A program made the position numbers and the translations under genes. DNA of 20,894 nt from a bacterium (GTDB taxonomy: Bacteria > UBP15 > UBA6099 > DSWB01): assembly GCA_020061125.1 (NCBI GenBank), contig JAGUYV010000450.1, forward strand, positions 1 to 20,894. Reading direction: 5' to 3'. The notes under the pieces are model-generated. The model did no database searches. It was not told where the DNA came from and saw only the letters and a list, made by a program, of their open reading frames with translations. Positions 16,763 through 20,894 of this stretch are shown piece by piece. Within the stretch, counting starts at the first letter, position 1. Each line of letters begins with the position of its first letter.

Positions 16763-17863
16763 TCAGAAGCGGACGGAGAGCTGGATGTCCAGTTCGTCCT
16801 GGTCCACGCGGCCGCTGTTGAACTCGCGCATAATCTGCAGGCGCGCGTCCTTTTCGAAGTTCCAGTTCAGGCCTGCGGTGAAAATCTTCTGCTCGTCGGT
16901 GGCTGCGCCCGTGTTGGGATCGTACTTGTCGTAGCGGGCCACGAGCTGCACATCGGTCTCGGGGATGGCGTACGAGCCGTTCACATACCACTCGCGCGTT
17001 TTCTGGCTAAGCAGGCGGGTCTTCACGCCGGTGGCGGGCACCGTCTCGTCCAGTTTGGACTTCACGGCCACATACTCGCCGAACAGGTGGAAACCGTTGT
17101 TCTTGTAGTCCATGCCCGCGCCGAAAGCGTCCGCGTCGAACTCGGCCATTCTGCCCGCGGTGTTGGCGCCCAGGCCGGCGAACTGCACGCCCGTGTCGTC
17201 GGACATGTTGGCGAACTGGGTGAACACCTTGAAGCTCAAGTTCTCCATGGGTTTGAAGTTGAGCATGCCGCCGTAGTTGTAGCGATCATCGAAGTCGTCC
17301 TGCGCGCCGATGACACCGCCGGTGCCGTTCAGCACCCATGTCGTGAAATCGGTGTTGGCGTTGGGGATGGGGATGACGAACCCGACGCCGCGGTCGCGGT
17401 TGGCGATGCCCACGAACTGGCTGTACTGCACGGTCTCGAGATCGTACACATCGGTGTTCAGCTCATAGCTGACCGGTGTGGGCATCTGGCCGGCGAGGAT
17501 GGTGACCCAGTCCAGATAGGTCAGCACCACATACATGTCGGCGATGCGGTTTTCCGCGCCCAGGTCCCGAAGCACGGCGTTGGTGGGGGTGTTGTCGCCG
17601 AATGAAGAACCGGCGCCGCCGTTCTCGGCCAGTTCGAGATTGGCCACGAACTTGATGTTGTCCGCGGGCTGCGCGCCCAGCTTGATGCGCAGGCGGTTCA
17701 GGTCAAAATTGTCTGCGGTGCCCGGGCGTTCATCGAAGTGCATGCCGAGCTGGCCCACCACATCCATCTGGATGTCTTTTTCCGACAGGCTGGCTGCCGT
17801 GGCGGCGGTGGCGCTGCCGGCGATCATGGCGCCCATAAGCATTGCGGTTAGTGTTTTTCTCAT
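16763..17863 (-). CDS. Outer-membrane porin (OprO/OprP-like beta-barrel)
   Basis: The protein has 366 residues. The ATG at 17863 (minus strand) has an excellent GAGGAGG site six bases upstream; a TTG eight codons further upstream runs through that site and is rejected. A signal peptide with A-T-A-A-like cleavage sites spans about residues 1-24. The mature protein has alternating strands rich in Gly, Asn, Asp and aromatics, an early F-D-L-N-R-L-R-I-K-L segment typical of phosphate-selective-porin relatives, and ends in S-V-R-F with the C-terminal Phe that BamA recognises. It should form a 16- to 18-strand pore in the outer membrane for small solutes; specificity cannot be read from sequence. 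Its 3' end shares the bidirectional terminator with tatA. A separate promoter in the 415-nt gap behind it is likely but was not clearly found. Confidence 0.82.
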   Translation of the reverse strand: MRKTLTAMLMGAMIAGSATAATAASLSEKDIQMDVVGQLGMHFDERPGTADNFDLNRLRIKLGAQPADNIKFVANLELAENGGAGSSFGDNTPTNAVLRDLGAENRIADMYVVLTYLDWVTILAGQMPTPVSYELNTDVYDLETVQYSQFVGIANRDRGVGFVIPIPNANTDFTTWVLNGTGGVIGAQDDFDDRYNYGGMLNFKPMENLSFKVFTQFANMSDDTGVQFAGLGANTAGRMAEFDADAFGAGMDYKNNGFHLFGEYVAVKSKLDETVPATGVKTRLLSQKTREWYVNGSYAIPETDVQLVARYDKYDPNTGAATDEQKIFTAGLNWNFEKDARLQIMREFNSGRVDQDELDIQLSVRF

Positions 17864-18278
17864 TGTGATCCTCCTCGGAGTTTTCAAATATCAGCGGGGA
17901 GCATCTGCCGGGCCGGTGCGCCAAGTGTCCAAGGTTTCCTTGACTCTGGCCTCGATGCGGTGTTCCCTCGCATTTATTTGAATCGTATCTCTTCCGCCGA
18001 GCCGCTCCTTGGTTCGCACCTCCTTCCCAGGCTAGCGGAAAAGTGTCGCAGTGATTCCACTGCGTTGCGCTGATATCAACATCCGGGGCCTTTTGTGGAT
18101 TTTTGTCAGATCGTTTTTCCAATAAATTTGCTCTCCATGGATCGTTTATTGCATTGAAAATCAAAAGGATGCTTTTTTTCAGCAAAAACATGGGCATATC
18201 AAATGAAAACGGTAAAAAACAAATAAATTCGAAATATATGACTGAAAATAAATGTATTGAGGCGTTAAATGGAAACGG
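17864..18278. other. Intergenic region between the porin gene and tatC
   Basis: These 415 nt should hold the porin leader and promoter (minus strand). The half nearest tatC (about 18100-18270) is AT-rich. Visible elements are a 7-bp inverted repeat CAATAAA (18120-18126) / TTTATTG (18145-18151) with CCATGG between its arms, and a perfect 7-bp hairpin CGCAGTG / CACTGCG (18047-18064) with a 4-nt loop. On the minus strand the hairpin is followed by a short TTTT run, so it could be a weak terminator for tatC. No convincing -35/-10 pair for the porin could be chosen by eye. Confidence 0.4.
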
Positions 18279-19016
18279 CTATTCCCCGCTGTCCGGTTCC
18301 GGGGGTTTTGTAAACCGTATGACGATTAAACTGGCTTCGAACAGAGCATACAGCGGCACGGCCAGCACCATCATGGAAAAAACATCCGCAGGCGTGAGCA
18401 CCGCGCCCACGATAAGCGCGGCCACAAACGCGAACTTCCTGTTGCCGGCAAGCATCGCATAGTCCACCACGCCGATCCGCGCGAGGAAGAAAAGGACAAT
18501 CGGCAACTGGAACACCGCGCCGAACGCCAGGATGAATCCGCCCACGAACGATACGAACCGGTTGATGTCATAGGTGAACACCACATAACCTGCGCCGAAC
18601 TGCTCCAGAAAGCGCAGGGACAGGGGAATGGTGAACAGGGCGAACGCCCCGCCCATCAGGAAAAGGACCACGCCCGTAATCACCGCGGGCCACACATACC
18701 GCCGCTCGTGCGGATACAGGCCCGGCGCCACGAACAGCCATATCTGCAGCAGGATCACCGGCGACGCCACGGCCACTCCCATGACCATGGCCAGCTTGAT
18801 CAGAACCATGAACGGCGTCTGCGGCGCCAGGGCCAAAAGTTTGACTTCCGACATGGAGGTGATGAACACCAGCGCTTGGCGGCTCACGAAAAAGCACGCA
18901 ACCGTGCCCACGGTCACGGCCACGATCATGATGATCAGCCGCGTGCGCAGCTCATCGAGATGATCGAGAAAGGTCATCTCCTTCATGTCCGGTTTTTTTC
19001 GGCGTGCCTGGGCCAC
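18279..19016 (-). CDS. tatC: Sec-independent protein translocase subunit TatC
   Basis: The protein has 245 residues, the usual TatC length. The start is GTG at 19016 with a GGGGAG site five bases upstream; the later ATG codons lack one. TatC landmarks are in order: F-L-D-H-L-D-E-L-R-T-R-L near the N-terminus (the signal-binding region), G-L-Y-P-H-E-R-R-Y in the first cytoplasmic loop, F-G-A-V-F-Q-L-P in helix four, and L-T-P-A-D-V-F-S near the end. Six membrane helices fit. TatC binds twin-arginine signal peptides in the inner membrane and recruits TatA. The residue matching the conserved helix-four Glu (E. coli Glu170) is Gln here, a variant that I believe occurs in other TatC proteins. The gene stands alone, split from tatA by the porin gene. 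Confidence 0.95.
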   Translation of the reverse strand: MAQARRKKPDMKEMTFLDHLDELRTRLIIMIVAVTVGTVACFFVSRQALVFITSMSEVKLLALAPQTPFMVLIKLAMVMGVAVASPVILLQIWLFVAPGLYPHERRYVWPAVITGVVLFLMGGAFALFTIPLSLRFLEQFGAGYVVFTYDINRFVSFVGGFILAFGAVFQLPIVLFFLARIGVVDYAMLAGNRKFAFVAALIVGAVLTPADVFSMMVLAVPLYALFEASLIVIRFTKPPEPDSGE

Positions 19017-19051
19017 AAGCGCTCCCCTCTGTGCTCCGTGCGCATTGTCAC

Positions 19052-19057
19052 ATTATA
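19052..19057 (-). promoter_or_regulatory. -10 box of the tatC promoter
   Basis: The minus strand reads TATAAT at 19057-19052, 35 nt upstream of the tatC GTG. At a 17-nt spacer the -35 would be TGTTTA (19080-19075), a partial match. The predicted transcript starts near 19045. The same bases also give TATAAT on the + strand (19054-19059) because ATTATAAT is a near palindrome, but no + gene follows closely. Confidence 0.55.
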
Positions 19058-19059
19058 AT

Positions 19060-19664
19060 CTACACAATAACCTCTAAACACGCAATTGCATGTCATCAAT
19101 AGCACGGCCTGATTTTGGAATATTCCGGTGTTTTGACAGAGTAATCAACAAAAATACGGCCCGATGACAGGAATCCGCAACTATCGGGACCCATAGCGCG
19201 GCAAACAGCACGGTCATGCCGGTTCGTAATCGAAAAATGTCAAAAGTGGTTCATTGGTATTTAATGGAATATAAAATAAGCAAAAATGCTGTGAGATATC
19301 ACGAGCATCAAAGAGAATTCTCGAGGATGCCGATCTCCCGATCCGTTATTTTTTGCGAATGGCTGAATAGGGTCTAATCCGGCTGAATGAGGCAAAATTC
19401 CAGATCTCAAAATTTTTTTCAAATTTTTTTTCGCGGTTTTTTTTCATGAATTTCCGTGAAGCTCCACGGGAATATTGCGTTTCTGTTCGCAGAATGTTGC
19501 TACTATATATGGTGGTGCTATAAATGTTGTGCCAATATATTGTGTAAAAATGCCATAAATACCGGTTCCCGGTTCCTCCCGTGCATTTGCCATTTGCCCT
19601 TGCCTTCTGACTTTGTTTTTTGCGCTTTTTCTTGAATTATTAAATCTTTTTTTCTGCAACATAC
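19060..19664. other. AT-rich intergenic region between tatC and the mraZ promoter
   Basis: About 600 nt without a supportable gene, clearly lower in GC than the flanks. Elements seen are: a stem CCCGAT/ATCGGG (about 19160-19188) with a 17-nt loop; the palindrome GAGAATTCTC (19313-19322); a direct repeat GGCTGAAT at 19361 and 19381; three T-tracts at 19413, 19424 and 19437; and further T-rich stretches at 19615-19653. A 75-codon minus-strand frame (19444-19671) starts at TTG without a ribosome site and is not called. Confidence 0.5.
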
Positions 19665-19694
19665 TTGACAAAGCTCATTCTTTCAAGGTAAAGT
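19665..19694 (+). promoter_or_regulatory. Promoter of mraZ-rsmH (head of the dcw cluster)
   Basis: A perfect -35 TTGACA (19665-19670) is followed, after 18 nt, by TAAAGT (19689-19694), four of six matches to the -10 consensus. Transcription would start near 19701, leaving a leader of about 145 nt before mraZ that contains the MraZ-box-like repeats. Confidence 0.7.
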
Positions 19695-19761
19695 CTGGAT
19701 CAATGTAGGAAAAAGTGGGAATTTGCAGTAACAAATGGTTTGAAATTCGATCGAAGTGGGA
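19694..19761 (+). promoter_or_regulatory. Candidate MraZ operator: phased TGGG-like boxes
   Basis: TGGAT (19696), TAGGA (19706) and TGGGA (19716) recur exactly every 10 nt, the layout known for MraZ boxes (TGGGN repeats with 5-nt gaps). Two further boxes lie on or near the same phase, TGGTT at 19736 and TGGGA at 19757. They begin at the -10 box and cover the first transcribed bases, so MraZ bound here could repress its own operon, as established for MraZ in other bacteria. Confidence 0.6.
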
Positions 19762-19846
19762 AACAAAGGCGTAGCGGCCAATCAGAGGAAGTCTCGAACA
19801 AAACTCTTAAAGGAAATTGATCGTAGTTTGCCAGGGAGTCGGCGCA

Positions 19847-20320
19847 TTGGGCGAAGCGTTTTTCACAGGGTTCCACTATCACAAGGTTGACGCCAAGGGC
19901 AAGGTTATGCTGCCCAAGGAGTATCGCGACGGCCTTGGAGACAAAGTGGCTGTGCAGATGGATTCGGCCATCTACCCCGGCGCCGGAGGCAAGTTCGTGT
20001 TTTTGAAAGTCATGCCCGTGGCGCAGTGGAAGAAGATGTCGGACAAGAGGGGCAAGCTCACGCGCAATCAGAAGCGGTTGTTGCTGGGTGTAGACATAAC
20101 GGAAGTTGACAAGGTAGGCCGGATCCAGTTGCCGCACTCCATGCGCAAGATGGCCAACACCGAAGAGGGCATGGAGATCTGTGTGGCGGGAAACGACGAT
20201 GTCGTGGAAATCTGGAACAGGGACCGGTACGAGGAAGCCATGATCGCGGGGCTGTACGATGAGATGACGCAGTCCGGCATGGAACAGCAGCAAGAGCGCG
20301 GAACCGGAGAGGACTCGTGA
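19847..20320 (+). CDS. mraZ: Transcriptional regulator MraZ
   Basis: The protein has 157 residues if started at TTG 19847, which has AGGGAG (19833-19838) eight bases upstream and puts the F-x-G-x-Y-x-H-x-V-D motif at residue 6, close to its normal place at the very N-terminus. A longer frame from TTG 19817 has a purine run only two bases before it. MraZ is a double SpoVT/AbrB-fold protein that binds TGGG repeats and represses the dcw cluster. The two D-x-x-x-R signatures are D15-A-K-G-K19 (Lys replaces Arg) and D88-K-V-G-R92. Both halves are present, and the C-terminus carries a short acidic/Gln tail. The gene overlaps rsmH by four bases (GTGA), so the two are translationally coupled. Control by its own boxes at 19694-19761 is likely. 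Confidence 0.9.
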   Translation: MGEAFFTGFHYHKVDAKGKVMLPKEYRDGLGDKVAVQMDSAIYPGAGGKFVFLKVMPVAQWKKMSDKRGKLTRNQKRLLLGVDITEVDKVGRIQLPHSMRKMANTEEGMEICVAGNDDVVEIWNRDRYEEAMIAGLYDEMTQSGMEQQQERGTGEDS

Positions 20321-20894
20321 GCTATGGCAGCACGCGCCATGTGCCGGTTCTGCTCGATGAGATATTGCAGGGATTGCAGATAAGGGCGGACGCGCATTAC
20401 TGCGACGCCACACTGGGAGGTGGGGGCTACACTTTACAACTTATGAAGCGCCTGACCTGCGGCAGGGTGATAGCCTTTGACCGCGACCCCGGCGCCATCG
20501 CCCACGCGAGAGCTTTGCTGGGCGATGACCCGCGCTGCGAACTGGTCCATGCAAATTTCGATCAGCTCGAGCCGCGGTGGGAGCAGGGCGGCTGGCCCGC
20601 GCCCATGGGGATTGCGTACGACCTGGGATTGAGCAGCATCCAGCTCGAGGATCCCGCCCGCGGGTTCAGTTTTCTGGCAACGGACGCGCCCCTGGACATG
20701 CGGTTCGATCCGGAACAGGACGGCCCTAGCGCCGCCGACATTGTGAACGGCTGGAGCGAAGAGGAGCTTGCGGACCTGTTCTTCGAACATGGGGAGCGCG
20801 CTGGACGGCGCATCGCGCGGCGCATCGCGTCCGAGAGGGACAGGGCGCCCATCGCCACTGCGGGCCAGCTTGCGGACATCGCGGCCGCGGTTGC
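20317..20894 (+). CDS. rsmH: 16S rRNA (cytosine1402-N4)-methyltransferase RsmH (3' partial)
   Basis: It starts with GTG 20317, overlapping the mraZ stop in GTGA, and stays open to the window end, showing 192 residues. Diagnostic motifs are H-V-P-V-L-L-D-E at residues 8-15, D-A-T-L-G-G-G-G-Y at 30-38 (SAM-binding motif I, with Tyr where many have His), F-D-R-D-P, Y-D-L-G-L-S-S-I-Q-L, and R-G-F-S-F followed by P-L-D-M-R-F. RsmH adds the N4 methyl to C1402 of 16S rRNA in the ribosomal P site. mraZ-rsmH is the usual head of the dcw cluster, and ftsL, ftsI and mur genes would be expected beyond the window. Confidence 0.95.
   Translation, partial: MSYGSTRHVPVLLDEILQGLQIRADAHYCDATLGGGGYTLQLMKRLTCGRVIAFDRDPGAIAHARALLGDDPRCELVHANFDQLEPRWEQGGWPAPMGIAYDLGLSSIQLEDPARGFSFLATDAPLDMRFDPEQDGPSAADIVNGWSEEELADLFFEHGERAGRRIARRIASERDRAPIATAGQLADIAAAV

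Noticed and set aside
16757-17605. A 282-codon + strand frame across the porin gene
   Set aside because: It is antisense to the porin, which has a signal peptide, a strong ribosome site and a C-terminal Phe; the + product is a His/Val/Gly-rich shadow.
18103-18462. A 119-codon + strand frame over the 3' end of tatC
   Set aside because: Half of it is antisense to conserved TatC sequence, and the rest is AT-rich intergenic DNA.
19133-19160. A second + strand promoter with TTGACA at 19133
   Set aside because: The matching -10 region (TACGGC) is poor and no gene follows for about 700 nt.
19060-19664. A structured RNA gene (6S, tmRNA or tRNA) in the long intergenic gap
   Set aside because: No tRNA cloverleaf elements or long paired stems are visible; only short hairpins are seen. 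A covariance-model search would settle it.
19444-19671. A 75-codon minus-strand frame in the AT-rich intergenic region
   Set aside because: It starts at TTG without a ribosome site, overlaps the mraZ -35 box, and its composition looks non-coding.

Overview
The window is about 20.9 kb of high-GC bacterial DNA. A Gram-negative cell plan is suggested by an outer-membrane porin, TatA/TatC and the start of a dcw (division/cell wall) cluster (mraZ-rsmH). The lineage cannot be fixed from the sequence. The very large secreted modular proteins and the C25 peptidase fit an uncultured, deep-branching or deltaproteobacteria-like organism better than a model enteric, but that is inference.

Layout. Bases 1-13541 (+) hold the 3' part of one giant gene, with at least 4512 codons visible and its start outside the window. 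It encodes the end of a subtilisin-type protease domain, then PKD-like and Big-2-like domains, seven FG-GAP/VCBS-type Asp-rich repeats, a fibronectin-III-like domain, six right-handed beta-helix modules, five Ig-like repeats, another FN3 domain and a C-terminal NHL beta-propeller. An extended -10 promoter (13593-13601) then starts a short operon: a secreted C25 (gingipain-type) cysteine peptidase, a 67-residue protein of unknown function, and a PHP-family histidinol-phosphatase-like enzyme. tatA follows from its own promoter and ends at a perfect bidirectional terminator, which it shares with a convergent porin gene. Behind the porin, on the minus strand, is tatC. About 830 nt of mostly AT-rich DNA separate tatC from mraZ. 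This stretch holds the divergent tatC and mraZ promoters, phased T-tracts and 10-bp-phased MraZ-box-like repeats. mraZ overlaps rsmH by 4 nt, and rsmH runs off the end of the window.

How the parts fit. Most of the window concerns the cell envelope and export: two secreted peptidase systems, one of them fused to a giant adhesin or scaffold-like body, an outer-membrane porin, the two core Tat translocase subunits, and the entry to the peptidoglycan/division cluster. The PHP enzyme is the only metabolic gene.

The most unexpected signal belongs to no gene. Reading every ACG on the + strand, I found no ACGT anywhere in the window, although ACG and CGT are each common and ACGT is its own reverse complement. 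Codon choice bends around it: Asn-Val, Asp-Val, Tyr-Val and His-Val pairs use AAT/GAT/TAT/CAT before GTN, although AAC and GAC are otherwise preferred. This points to a restriction-modification or DNA-modification history at ACGT.
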